From: Sipunculus nudus
Lineage: Eukaryota > Annelida > Sipuncula > Golfingiida > Sipunculidae
Reading direction: 5' to 3'
Length of the DNA: 64,000 nucleotides
NCBI GenBank assembly: GCA_026874595.1
Contig: CM049317.1
Span: 53,649,618 to 53,713,617 of the forward strand
Below the pieces are notes generated by a model. It worked only from the letters and a program-made list of their open reading frames with translations, searched no databases and was not told the origin of the DNA. This document shows positions 23,160 to 33,856 of this stretch, one piece after another. The translations under genes and the position numbers were made by a program. How positions within the stretch are numbered: position 1 is the first letter of the stretch; the number at the start of each line of letters is the position of its first letter.

Positions 23160-23430
23160 AGTTCAGACATCCGCCAAGACAGCTCATTACCCTCATATGG
23201 CTTGTCAGGAATGCAGCTTTCCTTAACACATATCCTGGAACCAGATGGTGATCCGGATCACCCCAAAAATTTAATGAGATGTTCTCTGAACCATTGAACA
23301 TTTCATCAAAATCCGTTAATAACGTTTGAGTAATGTTGCTAACAGAGAGACAGACAAGCCAATGCCGCCGGAAACATAACTCCCGCCGTTTGCCGGAGGT
23401 AATTTTAACACATGAAATGAAAGCAGACCA
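23160..23430 (+). repeat. RTE/SINE-type 3' tail, copy 2
   Basis: The clearest copy of this tail: ATGGTGATCCGGATCACCCC, AAAAATTTAATGAGATGTTC, ATTTCATCAAAATCCGTTAA, TAACGTTTGAGTAATGTTGC, TAACAGAGAGACAGACAAGC, GCCGGAAACATAACTCC and TTTGCCGGAGGTAATTT in order. This is the known dispersed invertebrate tail associated with RTE-like LINEs or SINEs that borrow their 3' end. No coding part is attached. Confidence 0.65.
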
Positions 23431-23439
23431 CACCCTTGT

Positions 23440-23869
23440 ATAAGACTTTGATATAAATATAAATAATTAGAAGATCAGGCCTTCAATTTGATCAACAGCT
23501 GTATTAACAGCCATCACACGGAAGGGATACATTTGTTCATTATACAAGGACGCTGGCGAGTAGGCGCTTCAATCAGTCGGCCCGGTATTCCCCAAGGCTG
23601 TTGCAACATCCGCTCAAGCGATTGGTGGACGGAAATGGGACCAGTGCTTCAGTTTGCGTCCTTGGCCCCCCTGATTGGCTTCAGAAGCAACTATTATCAC
23701 CAAAAGACTCCCTCGACATGAGATCAACCCTCATCATTTACTGCTACCTAACTGAACAAGCTCTCGCTTTGGCATCCTCAGTTTTAAATTACATTCTTCC
23801 ACTTTCCATCCTTGAGTTATAGTTTCTTGCATTGGCGACCGCACTGTAAGACAAATTTTTGCCACTTTT
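23440..23869. other. Intergenic, no gene identified
   Basis: A short less AT-rich patch at 23,540-23,720 is open in two plus frames but shows no motif or splice-bounded exon. Confidence 0.35.
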
Positions 23870-24290
23870 CGTCAGTGGCCCATGGCACAAAAGTCCTCTG
23901 TCACTTCATTTAAACTGGAACGATAGTAAGCATTTTCGTATACTTTTTAGCAACACCTGATAACATCCACACCTAATTCCGTTTTAACTTAGCATATAGG
24001 CCGGTAAATCCTTCTGCATGGGTAACTGGACGGCAGCAAACTGTTTGCAATAAATTAAATGACTCGATACCATGGAAGGGATTTTTAGTTTGGTTTGTGA
24101 GTCCACATGCATTCTTTTGTATTCATTCACAATTCTTTACCTAATGTTAAAATTTTCGATTGTTTACCACGATACCACTACAAAAGGATGGATGACCATT
24201 GCAGTACCTTCACCCGTATGTATGGCTTGTGTCATGACTCAAGTGAGGCTTACCAGCCCAATTTAAATGCCTATTTAGTCATGTATTTAC
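23870..24290 (+). repeat. Unnamed dispersed repeat, copy 3 of 3
   Basis: Shares TCGTATACTTTTTAGCAACA (copy 2: TTTTTAGTATACTTTCTCAC), GGGTAACTGGACGGCAGCAA, AAATGACTCGATACCATGGA, TTGTGAGTCCACATGCATTC, CTAATGTTAAAATTTTCGAT, GTTTACCACGATACCA, GGCTTGTGTCATGACTCAAG and TGAGGCTTACCAGCCCAATT (copy 1: TAGGCTCACCAGCCCAATTA). Confidence 0.7.
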
Positions 24291-24504
24291 AGCTAGTATG
24301 TATATCAACCCTTTAACCTAAAATATTCCGCGTTGAGTTTAAAATAAGTCGGTCTGTCAATTCAGTTGTTGCTCCTGGGGTATGGTGGTTATCTCGTGAA
24401 CAAGCAGTTCATAAGTATTCCCAGGGGCGTAGCCAGGGGGGGGGCATCCGGTACACGCCGTCCTTTCGGAATTTCACTTAGGCTAATACTATTATACATA
24501 TAAA

Positions 24505-24507
24505 TAT

Positions 24508-24552
<45 letters not shown>
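24505..24552. repeat. (TA)n microsatellite
   Basis: Nearly pure TA dinucleotide with two AA interruptions. Confidence 0.9.
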
Positions 24553-24558
<6 letters not shown>

Positions 24559-24861
24559 TGCATCAAATTGCCTTTGCAATATCTCTCCTTTCATCTAATT
24601 AAAAAAAATCGTGATTAATTTTCGTTATTCATATTTCTTTTTATTAATTAGCAATTAAATTTTTTATCTACAGTTTAATACTTTTAAATTAATGAGTATG
24701 AAGATATTTATGAACAACTGCAGAACAATTGCAGAGCACCAGACCCTGGTTTGGGTAGACCGTGAACAATCTCACGGCTCCTCTTGTGATCTCGTGATCT
24801 ATGCTCTTCGGAGTCTTGTGTGCTCTCGAGGCCACGGACCCCGGTAAAATGCAAAGTTTAA

Positions 24862-25193
24862 GGCAAAAAAAAAATAAATAAATAAATAAAAAATTAAAGT
24901 GATGGTTCTTAGGCACCGCCCGCTTCAATTTTTACCCCCCCCCCCCCGCGGGGCACCATTTTTTTATTTTGATTTCATCTTTCTAGAAGATAAAATAATA
25001 CAACTTTTGATCAGATTTCATTTGTTATGTAGTGCTTTTACCTGTTAAGCAAATAATTCTGTTATTTTCACGCTTTTTCCTTGTCATATGTCATTTTAAT
25101 CAAAACATACGAAAAAAGTAAAAAATAAAATATTGCCCGGCCGCACTGATTTCTGAAAAAAGTGCCTTAGAACCAAACCATGTTATTTTGGCC
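24862..25193. mobile_element. Harbinger-like MITE, copy H1
   Basis: Starts GGCAAAAAAAAAA (left) and ends TTTTGGCC (right), with TAA immediately outside both ends (24,859-24,861 and 25,194-25,196). Inside each end is a GGTTCT-AGGCAC word in inverted orientation. The interior (AGAAGATAAAATAATACAA, TTATGTAGTGCTTTTACCTG, ACATACGAAAAAAGTAAAA, GCACTGATTTCTG) matches copies at 31,563 and 56,694. GGCC ends with TWA duplications point to PIF/Harbinger. Confidence 0.75.
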
Positions 25194-25867
25194 TAACATA
25201 AAACTTCAACATATCAGTTATTTCACTCCGAGCATTACATTCAAAAGATATTATTTTGCAAGATATAAACGTAAATACGCCTAAATTTGCGCCATTGACT
25301 TAATCTTATTGAACACGATTGAAATTTTATATTTTTATTTTAAAGAAATATAAATAGTAAATATTGAACTTCTCTACAGTTTGACAACATAACGCAGAGA
25401 CCTAAAGGAATAGTTCTTTCTTGAACAGGAAATTCTCATTTTTTTTGTAAAAATTGCCTCGAAACGTCCTCTTTATATTGCATAATCAAACAAAATTCCC
25501 AGTACGGGAGGGGGATACCCCCTCTCATACCCTCCCCATGTACCTGAAACTAACCTCGATGAAACCATGATTCATGTTTCATACACTAAAATATATAACG
25601 TATAGTCATCATAAAGATAATTATAATAACATATAATAACTTTAATAATATATACATACATATACACGTAAATATAACAGTTTTCATAGTACCCATACAT
25701 GTATATTAGCCCCCCCCCCCCCCCCCCTGCCCCTCCGTTTTTCGAATATCTGGATTCGCCACTGAACATGGCCCCCTCCCCTCCCTCAATCCTGGCTACG
25801 CCCCTGTTTCCATATACATAGGTGCGTTTTCAGAAAGTTTTATTTATTTTATAAAGTATGTTTAGTT

Positions 25868-26110
25868 GAAAGGGGAACTACAAACCCACTCTAACAGCCA
25901 AGCCGAGGATCGAACCCGGGTCGCCAGCGGAGAGTGCAGAGCTTGTAACCAATCGTTTATCCAGGCCCCAGCATACTACAGGCTGGTTTGTATTACGCTC
26001 CCCAGCAGCGGTTATAAGCTGCAGTCTTCCCAGAGCTCCTGTTGTTTAAACCGCTGCTTGTATATCAGGTTTCTCTGGGCTACACTACCAGGTTGGACAC
26101 AGAGAAGAGA
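25868..26110 (-). repeat. tRNA-derived SINE-like repeat
   Basis: On the minus strand, GGATAAACGATTGGTTACAA precedes CGACCCGGGTTCGATCCTCG, a strong B box, then TTAGAGTGGGTTTGTAG. The same arrangement is found at 15,920-16,110. The sequence does not fold into a full tRNA cloverleaf, so it is not a tRNA gene. Confidence 0.5.
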
Positions 26111-26144
26111 ACTGTAATCAGGGGGGAGGGCTGACAACCATTCG

Positions 26145-26412
26145 TTTCAGATTGATGCAAAAGTTTCCTTTTTTGCACAAATTAAAGCTTGGGTTCTAAT
26201 CGATAGCTTAAGTCCGAGTGGACGATTTGTCAACTAGGGGCGCTTGGGGACTGGATTAACTTGATCCCTTTTTGATGAATAAAATGAGGATTAAACGGTT
26301 TATATCGAATGATTTGATGGCCCAGTTTGAATATATTTGGTCATACTTGTTTAAAAACAAAATCCGGGTTGTCAATGATCGTCCTATTTCCACTAGGGGG
26401 AGTATGGGCCTT
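26145..26412 (+). repeat. Inverted repeat, left copy
   Basis: GATTGATGCAAAAGT, GTCCGAGTGGAC, AGGGGCGCTTGGGGAC, GGATTAAACGGTTTATATCG, ATGATTTGATGGCCCAGTTT, GAATATATTTGGTCATACTT and CCACTAGGGGGAGT occur here in order. The reverse complement of 29,782-30,062 has the same words in the same order, 3.6 kb away. No coding frame. Confidence 0.7.
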
Positions 26413-26465
26413 TAATATCGGAGAAAATGAAAATAATGGGTATAATCGTTCAACTGCCGGTATAC

Positions 26466-26510
26466 GAGTATGTATGTATGTATGTTTGTATGTATGTATG
26501 TATTTTATCT
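26466..26510. repeat. (TATG)n microsatellite
   Basis: About ten TATG units with one TTTG variant. Confidence 0.9.
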
Positions 26511-26519
26511 TAAAGCCTC

Positions 26520-28300
26520 CTACACTATAAAAGCCACCAGTCTGCGACCGTTTCACACGATGCCTTTTGGTTTTCTTTATTATAAAAAAACTGATATTAT
26601 CTCAATAATGATGTTGGCAACATGTTCCGTGTTTCATCCTGTCAGGAGTGTTTAAGCTCTCTTTAGTACCATTGCATGCATTAAGTTTTCTATATGTAAA
26701 GGGAAATGCATAAGAAAAATCCATTTTTACAGGGTCCTTTTTCAGGGTACTTGAACCATACACAAAAAAAACACTCTGGGGCATATAAAATGAGAACACG
26801 CTTAGACATATCGTTAGTCAGACTATGATTTATATCCAATCACAAAAAATCGCAAAAATTGCACCTACATTTTACACGATATACGTAATAAGAATCATGG
26901 GCTTAGTTTGTTAAGAAGATGGGAGGACACCCATCCCATCATGTACAGACCTAAAACGCACAAATCCCGGAAATAGGGATCCCCCGGTAAAAATATGGAT
27001 ACCTTCGGGCAAAATCTTCCCACGACAGAAAGGAAACAAAATACCCCCTCTAAAAATATGATAATTTTATTTGCTCACACACATAGAGCTACATATTATA
27101 TTATAAGATATATATTTTCTTTATATAACAGTATATTTTGCTCAGTTTTATACTGATTTCGTTTTTTTAAATTTAACAATAACAATACTTTACCAACATT
27201 CAATTTGGTACTTTGTTTTAATATCTTCATTCATAATTTGTATGTCAATTCTCACATACGTTCATATAATTTGAAGGCATTTCTCCCCTCCTAGAAAGTG
27301 CCTCCTATGAAACAAGGCCCCTGTCAATGTTATTACTGTAATGTAAAAGTTAAATGTTGCAGGGCTTGAAGAAGTTTTCAGAGAAAATTAAAGGCCAGAA
27401 CAGACAATAATTACCTAGACGTGTTTTGGCTCGAAAGAGTTTGATATATTGTTAAAATGGAATTGCAGTTTCTCAGTGTAATGCTATTTGGATAATGTGA
27501 ATTCTGATTTTTGTATTATATATCTTTTCATTTCATATTATTACAATTGATCTAATAATGGCAAGAATAATAAATTACATGGTACAATGACTGGGTTAAT
27601 GGACAGCAAGATGGAAATTATCGGGAAATAGCGGTCTACATCCAGTCAATCTACCAGATACATTTGTTTAATTTGTACTCAGGTTCATTTGAAGGGCTTT
27701 CGGGTAATTCGGGTGCATCGAAATGTAAAATGAATTTATCAGAGTTCTTATTCCTTTATTATAAATAAATATCCTAGAGCATGACGGTAAATATTTAAAG
27801 GTTTCCTTTCTTCATTCAAATCCGGCGCACCATAATAAATAAAGCTCTATATATGGAGGAAAGGGAATCGATGCGGAGATGCATATTGTGAGGGAAGTAA
27901 TTGATGTAAAAACCTTCAAAGATTACCATCACAGAAAGCCTTTACTTTTTGTCATTACTGACTGTTCTGTTTAAATGTATTTATTCTTTAATTCATTTTT
28001 ACTAACTTTCTTCTTTGTTTTAAAATGCTAAAATGACTCGAAAACAGTTAGCAATCATCTCTTTTATCGTACATTTTCGGCTGCCTTTGTGTCATGCATC
28101 CTGTGAATACTTCTTTGGGCTATTTTGGATACCAAAATACCATTGTTAAAAGACAAACAAGGCATGCAGTTGGCTTGAACTATAAGCCCCCCCCCCCCAT
28201 GTCGGACTATGCAATCAAGAATTTCTAAAAATAAATTAAACGTGGGTCAAGTTCCTCATACCTCTTGAAGTGCTACATTATTTAAATAATAATTTAAGTC
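26520..28300. other. AT-rich intergenic DNA, no gene seen
   Basis: No exon, TIR pair or tandem array is evident. A run of 13 C lies at about 28,187. Confidence 0.45.
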
Positions 28301-28303
28301 ACC

Positions 28304-28547
28304 TTTTGTTGTTATTCATGACGTTGCAAACTCAGTTTCAATTAAGTCTATAATGCTTTCGTATTATTTAATATCGTGATGAAAATATATGACTAAATAA
28401 CATTCAATCAGGGTGATCAAATATTTTTGTTGTTATTCATGACGTTGCAAACTCAGTTTCAATTAAGTCTATAATGCTTTCGTATTATTTAATATCGTGA
28501 TGAAAATATATGACTAAATAACATTCAATCAGGGTGATCAAATATTT
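28304..28547. repeat. Perfect tandem duplication, 2 x 121 bp
   Basis: TTGTTGTTATTCATGACGTT begins both units (offset 121) and AATCAGGGTGATCAAATATT ends both. I find no mismatch between the units except at the junction. Such identity means a very recent event or an assembly error. Confidence 0.9.
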
Positions 28548-28559
28548 CAGGTATATGCA

Positions 28560-29780
28560 TCTTAGGATGGCCCATTTTACAAGGTTGCAAAACTACAAGT
28601 CAACAACACTTTCATTTTACCCAAGCTTCTGTTAATTTTGTAATTGTGAACAGTTATTTTGAACACCTGATTGGCAAAACAAAATATTTGAAACAAAAAC
28701 GAATATATATGGTTTGATGAAAATATAAAGAGGAAACAACTCATCAAAAAAGTACAGTTCAAAGCCCTCCTCTACCGTTATTAATGAACAAAATGCGTCT
28801 AAACTAAATTTAACATGATGGTCATTTTTGTTTCAAACATTATAACAATAGCAAATTACATAAATCAAAGAACGATTTTAATAGATTTTTACCCAATTTC
28901 TACATGTGAAGGTAAATGAAACCACTTTGAAATTTAGGTAAGTTTTGTCGTTTCTTCTCAACAAGGGGCTTAATAAAAATAACAAAAAAGCATAATACGT
29001 TAGTTATATTACCATTTGATCTTTACTGATTTTAGTATCTGAAAAAGTGGCTGCAACATTTGATTAAATCGTTCAGTTTGGAAATATTTAGTGTCATTTG
29101 CTGCAATCGTACTTTTATTAATTTTGTCCCTTCATTACACACTGCATGAATATGACTGTAAACCCTTCAATTAACAAGAGCTTAACAACGTTTTAACATT
29201 TGACATCGAAACAGAAGTAATCAGTACCAAATGACTTCCCTAAGTCATTTAGACATATACATATTTTCAATCATATTATTCTCATTTAATGATAAGTGTT
29301 TTTTATATAACGCAACCCTCTTTCAACATAAAACACGCCTGGATTTTCGATCATAGTTCTTTATTTGAAAGCACCTTTATATTCATATTGGGCTAACTTC
29401 AACGGAAATGCTAATTTCCTTGCAACATATTCAAAATCCTTGTTAAAGTGGACTTTTTTTTATTTATTTCAAAGTAAAATTGAGAAAATGCATGCAAGTT
29501 ACATGAATGCGCTTAAGCAAACTTGAAAACGTAACACGAACTGGGTTACCAAAATCAACGTTATAAAAATACATATTTCTTTCAACATATATATATATAT
29601 ATATAAAGACGATTAAAATTATTAAGTTAATAATTAATCACGTGAACATCTTTAAAACAAATCTGGGAAATTTAGATTGATAATATATATTTTGTATTGA
29701 TTAAGAACTTTAAGATACATAATATACAAGGTTTGATGTTTTTCCAACCGATTATGCCCTTTTTGTTCTCATTTTTCTAC
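28560..29780. other. AT-rich intergenic DNA, no gene seen
   Basis: Only short AT microsatellite stretches (around 29,585) are visible. Confidence 0.45.
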
Positions 29781-29781
29781 A

Positions 29782-30062
29782 CCAGTAAAGGCACTAGCGC
29801 CACCTAGTGGCTATGGGCTGACCACTGTCTATCCGTTCTATTAAACAAAAGCAAGTATGACCAAATATAATCAAACTTGGCCATCATTTCATACAAATGA
29901 ACCGTCTAATCTTTGAATTTTAGTCATCAGTGAGGGTTCAAGTTCATCAAGACCCCAAGCGCCCCCTAGTAGACTGTAGTCCACTCGGATTAAATTTGTC
30001 AACTAAATTGCTTTTTAACAAATATTATACTTTTGCATCAATTTGAAATGAAAAAAAATATT
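29782..30062 (-). repeat. Inverted repeat, right copy
   Basis: Reverse complement carries ATTGATGCAAAAGTATAATA, AATCCGAGTGGACTACAG, ACTAGGGGGCGCTTGGGGTC, AGACGGTTCATTTGTATGAA, ATGATGGCCAAGTTTGATTA, TATTTGGTCATACTTGC and CCACTAGGTGGCGCTAGTGC, parallel to 26,145-26,412. The GCGCCACCTAGTGGC core at 29,798 is partly palindromic. Confidence 0.7.
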
Positions 30063-30329
30063 TTATCAAACCCCCCCCCCCACCCCACCTTTTTTTCTTT
30101 TCACTTGAGTTGCTTAGAAATCGCTTTGAGTCTTAATGTTTTGTGTGGCACAGTATGATATATTACAATTAAGTTTCAGAAAAAAATACTGTTTCGAGTA
30201 AAGGTTAATTCTTAACCGGGTATATAGATATAGAATTTTTCATATTAAACACAGAAGGTTAACCAAGGGCTATAGCCCTAATTATTAATATGTTTCATTT
30301 TTAATATATAAATAATATTCTATAAATAA

Positions 30330-30407
30330 AGGGGAAGATTACATTAGGATCCCCCTTGCTAAAACGTGGAGGATACAGCCCCCCCCCCCCCTTCCCCCAG
30401 TGTATTG
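30330..30407. mobile_element. Orphan hAT-like right end
   Basis: Ends ATTGACGCCCCTG, the exact reverse complement of the left end of the element at 33,815 (CAGGGGCGTCAAT), and is preceded by a run of C at 30,381-30,393. No partner left end is found upstream, so this is one end of a truncated copy. Confidence 0.45.
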
Positions 30408-30409
30408 AC

Positions 30410-31560
30410 GCCCCTGCTCTTATTATAGCAAAATTGTTAACGGAAAAATCCTGGGTATTTCAGGTTTGTGCTCGAGTTATCAGACTGACTGAGCGTTCTT
30501 TTCTGACCCAGCTGAAGGAAGGAAAGAAAAAATAATTAGATATCAACGTTACATTCATTCCAAGAAATTACTGGGGGAAAAGCTTGAATCGGCGTCAATG
30601 AGACAATGCCTGTACTGTAGGCGTGGACAAGAACCTTCACAGTGCAGTCTCGTGAATTTTAAAGATTTCTTACTTTATAAATTTCACCCACAGGTAATGC
30701 AATACTTGCAGGGTTATGAAAATGCTGATTGCCTACCTGTGCAGGTAGCTTTTATGCATTAATTACCACGTACGTCTCTACTGCGTGAAACTTGGAAAAA
30801 GCTTTTTCTGCACCAAACTTAAAAGTCTTAGGGAATTTATTCACTAATGACAAAGAGACGTTCCATATAAACCGTAATAACAGTATACCAGACCGTATAA
30901 AACAAGCTAGACATTATTGGCACTTTGTTTATGTTAACTTCGGTTTGTACCAGGATAATTACACCTCCACTACTATGTATATTGTGTTTAAATACTTCGT
31001 AATTTGGTTGGTTTTACTGTTAGAATAACAATTCGTAACACTAATGCACGGACTTTGATGAATTGATGGCGTTGTGGGTAATACTCAAGAATTACTTAAT
31101 TTCAATATGTGCATATACTGACACATAATCTAACAGACACACACAAACTCTTTGTCCTTCGAGAACTCACTCCCTCCATTCATCATGTATTTAAAATTGT
31201 GTAACAATCTTCTTTCTATAAGGACGGTAAGCTGGGCCACTAAGCGAGAAATATTGCCCCACCATCGTGCCAACTGTTTGATACATTATGATAAAAGCCG
31301 ATGAACTCGCGTACGCTCCCTGCACGCACTGAGAAAAACAAAAATGGTGCAATTTCCAGCAATGCCAGAACGAGAAACTGACAATCATATATAAGCTTTC
31401 AAATATATTAGGTTTTTGGTACATGTGTTCTTGTTCATACAGCGTATGAACAATTTTAACATTGTGTGTGTGCTGTTGACTTTTGCTTTGTGGCCTTTTG
31501 AAGCAAGGTATCTGGCATCGTAGTTTAGCTTTGCGAAAGCCTTGGCCAAAGGAAGATGTT
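30410..31560. other. Intergenic, no gene identified
   Basis: Short open frames (longest 78 codons at 30,792-31,028) show no motif. No repeat shared with the rest of the window was detected. Confidence 0.4.
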
Positions 31561-31562
31561 TA

Positions 31563-31882
31563 GGCCAAAACAATAAAAGGTATGGTTCTCAGGCACCGCC
31601 ATCATCATTTTAAACCCCCACATCAAAACTTTTTATTTTTATTTTTTTAATAGAAACTTACCAATTTTGAGATGCAGCCGCTCGGACATTTCTTTCAAGA
31701 AGATAAAATCATAAAATTTTCTTCATTATGTAGTGCCTTTACCTGTTTAGCAAAATGAATCTGTTATTATCATGCTTTCCCTTATCATTTGACATTTTTA
31801 TCAAAATATACCAAAAATTAAAAAAAAAGGCCCGCCCGCATTTATTTATGAAAAAAGTGCCCGAAAACCATAGCTTTTTTTT
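31563..31882. mobile_element. Harbinger-like MITE, copy H2
   Basis: Begins GGCCAAAACAATAAAAGGTA after a TTA, with GGTTCTCAGGCACCGCC inside the end. The interior matches H1 and H3 (AAGAAGATAAAATCATAAAA, TTATGTAGTGCCTTTACCTG). The right end keeps GTGCCCGAAAACCATAGCTT but has lost the final GGCC. Confidence 0.7.
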
Positions 31883-31889
31883 ATTTATT

Positions 31890-32855
31890 ATGGGTTTCAA
31901 TTTTACACAATACTGAATAAAATACAAAAGAACTGACTATATAACCGGTCAATGCGATGTTGAAGACTTGAAGATGGTCGGAAAACGTCTGTAATAAGTC
32001 AGGAACGGGCAACAGGTCGTTTTCTGGCATTTTTTAGCCTAACATGATGATTCGCTCTATGGATGCATTGCTTCCGTTTTATGGTTCATTTGTTCATTTT
32101 AGCGAGGAGGAATGAGTATGGAAAGTAAACTAAATTTTGTATTTATTATATGCACCATGTCAATAAATGAATCGAATATTAGTTATTTTTCCTTCGAAAG
32201 CTCGCCAAAATCCACACACTATTATGTCTCGACCACTTGCACCATGCTTATTTGTCCATTGAACCATTGATTTCGTTCGGGTGGCCTTATATTTGCGCGA
32301 TTATCATTGCTTTGTGTGTACATATAGCTATAAAGTTTGGGACAAGCTTCTGTTCTGATGTCTATCAGGTCATTAGCATTGACAAGGTAGATAAAGTGGA
32401 CCCAGTCTGGTCAATGTATTGAGCGCTAAGGACGTGGCTAGACATACAGCAATTTGGACAGTGCAGTAACCATGCCTGAACAAGGTCTTCAAGGCTGTTA
32501 TGGCAGGCTAAATCCTCTTTCAAGGGGACCAAAGCGGGTCCTAAGTGCTTCATTTGGCCAGGCTTTTTAGAAGCCTCCAGTCGGGTAGTAGTCCCAATGC
32601 TAAATACTAATTATATGTTTAGAAATGACGGAACATAATAATTTCTTCCGGCATCGTTCTCCTCCAATTCCGACCGTATGTCTACAAAGTGCCCAAAAAG
32701 CTCGAAATTCGTCAAACTTTTTAAAATATTTTTTGGTGGAGGTAACTGAGTCCATTTTTTATGCTATATTACCTTTGTATATGTTCATCCGCAGAATTTA
32801 TTTCCGGTTTCGAACTACGTGACAGGGCAGTATCACACGCTTCCTTTCACTTTAT
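31890..32855. other. Intergenic, no gene identified
   Basis: Several 61-65 codon open frames occur on both strands without recognisable motifs or credible splice sites. Confidence 0.4.
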
Positions 32856-32859
32856 ATCC

Positions 32860-33108
32860 TGGTGTTAATCAGGCAAAGTGACTACTGCGCCTGCGGACCC
32901 TGAGCACGTAATAGTCCCCATTGCTAGGTCACAACACCGAGGTACCCCCGCAAGGCGCACTCGTTTGTAAGTGAAACTCAACTGTTGTGCACAGTCTCTC
33001 CATGAAGCCTGAAGAGCGCTCACACTGGGTGGGGGCCGACCTTAAAAAAACTCACGATCACCCGGCTTTGAGTCCTGTGCTCTACCCCTGAGCCACAGAA
33101 GCCGATGG
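32860..33108 (-). repeat. tRNA-derived SINE
   Basis: The minus-strand head reads GCTTCTGTGGCTCAGGGGTA then GAGCACAGGACTC, a good A box (TGGCTCAGGGG), followed by a degenerate B box in GGGTGATCGTGAGTT. The anticodon and T arms do not fold, so it is a SINE and not a tRNA gene. The body probably extends to about 32,860 through the less AT-rich stretch with GCACTCGTTTG and GCGCTCACACTGG. Confidence 0.5.
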
Positions 33109-33856
33109 GAAATTCGTCAAACATACACAATAATACATGTAATGAATGGAAACTTCAGCTACGAGCATTTTTCAACCCATACATAAAAAAGGATATACAC
33201 GGAGTACACTATAGACATAATTTTAAGAAACTGCCGCCACCTAGGGAGTGATGAGTGAACTACAATTTCTTATTTTTTTCTTTAATTCGCGAATAATAGA
33301 ATTTAAATTCTTTATCCTGAGCATTCTTAAATATGGATGTGTGATATTATTGATATATCGGTATATCGTGATACGGTGATTCTGATATTTCGTATCGCGA
33401 TACAGTTGTCTAATATCAACATGTTTCCATATTTTAATGAACATTCCTCAAACTATTTATTTTTGTTCTATAAATTAGGTTTCTGTTGAAACTTTAGACA
33501 TATAAATAGGTTGGGGTAAATGACAACCTTAAAGTAAAAGTCTTTAGAAGTTTAATAGAAACTGTCCAGGTGAGCCTGATATACCCATAGACCATTTCCG
33601 TCCAGGGAAATTTACATGTCTGCTCGATGACATGCTCGATGGTATACGAGAAATGTTTCGGTATAACAAAAAGAAAGTGCTTAACACGGTCATCATAAGT
33701 ATCCATTCACTTATATTCTCTCCTCAAGTTAACAGTAACACAGTGTATGTGTATTTGTTTACCACAACAAGACATCTTGAGCATGCGCCTCGTAAATGAG
33801 GAAACACACAAGAACAGGGGCGTCAATATAGGGGGTGGGGATATAATATTTATAAA

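Larger units (their letters stand above)
24422..25806. mobile_element. hAT-like TIR element 2 with nested insertions
   Basis: Left end CAGGGGCGTAGCCAGG, right end (reverse complement) CAGGGGCGTAGCCAGG: a perfect 16-bp match. The flanks are ATTCC (left) and TTTCC (right), a 5-bp duplication with one mismatch. A poly-G run follows the left end. Inside lie a TA microsatellite (24,505-24,552), a Harbinger-like MITE (24,862-25,193) and near the right end another hAT-like terminus (ATCTGGATTCGCCACTG ending 25,764) preceded by a run of C. Its left partner may be the degraded CAGTACGGGAGGGGG at 25,500. No transposase. Confidence 0.7.

Noticed and set aside
33040..33108. tRNA gene
   Set aside because: The A box is good, but the anticodon and T arms do not pair and the B box is degenerate; it is a SINE head. 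The B-box pieces at 25.9 and 16.0 kb were rejected for the same reason.
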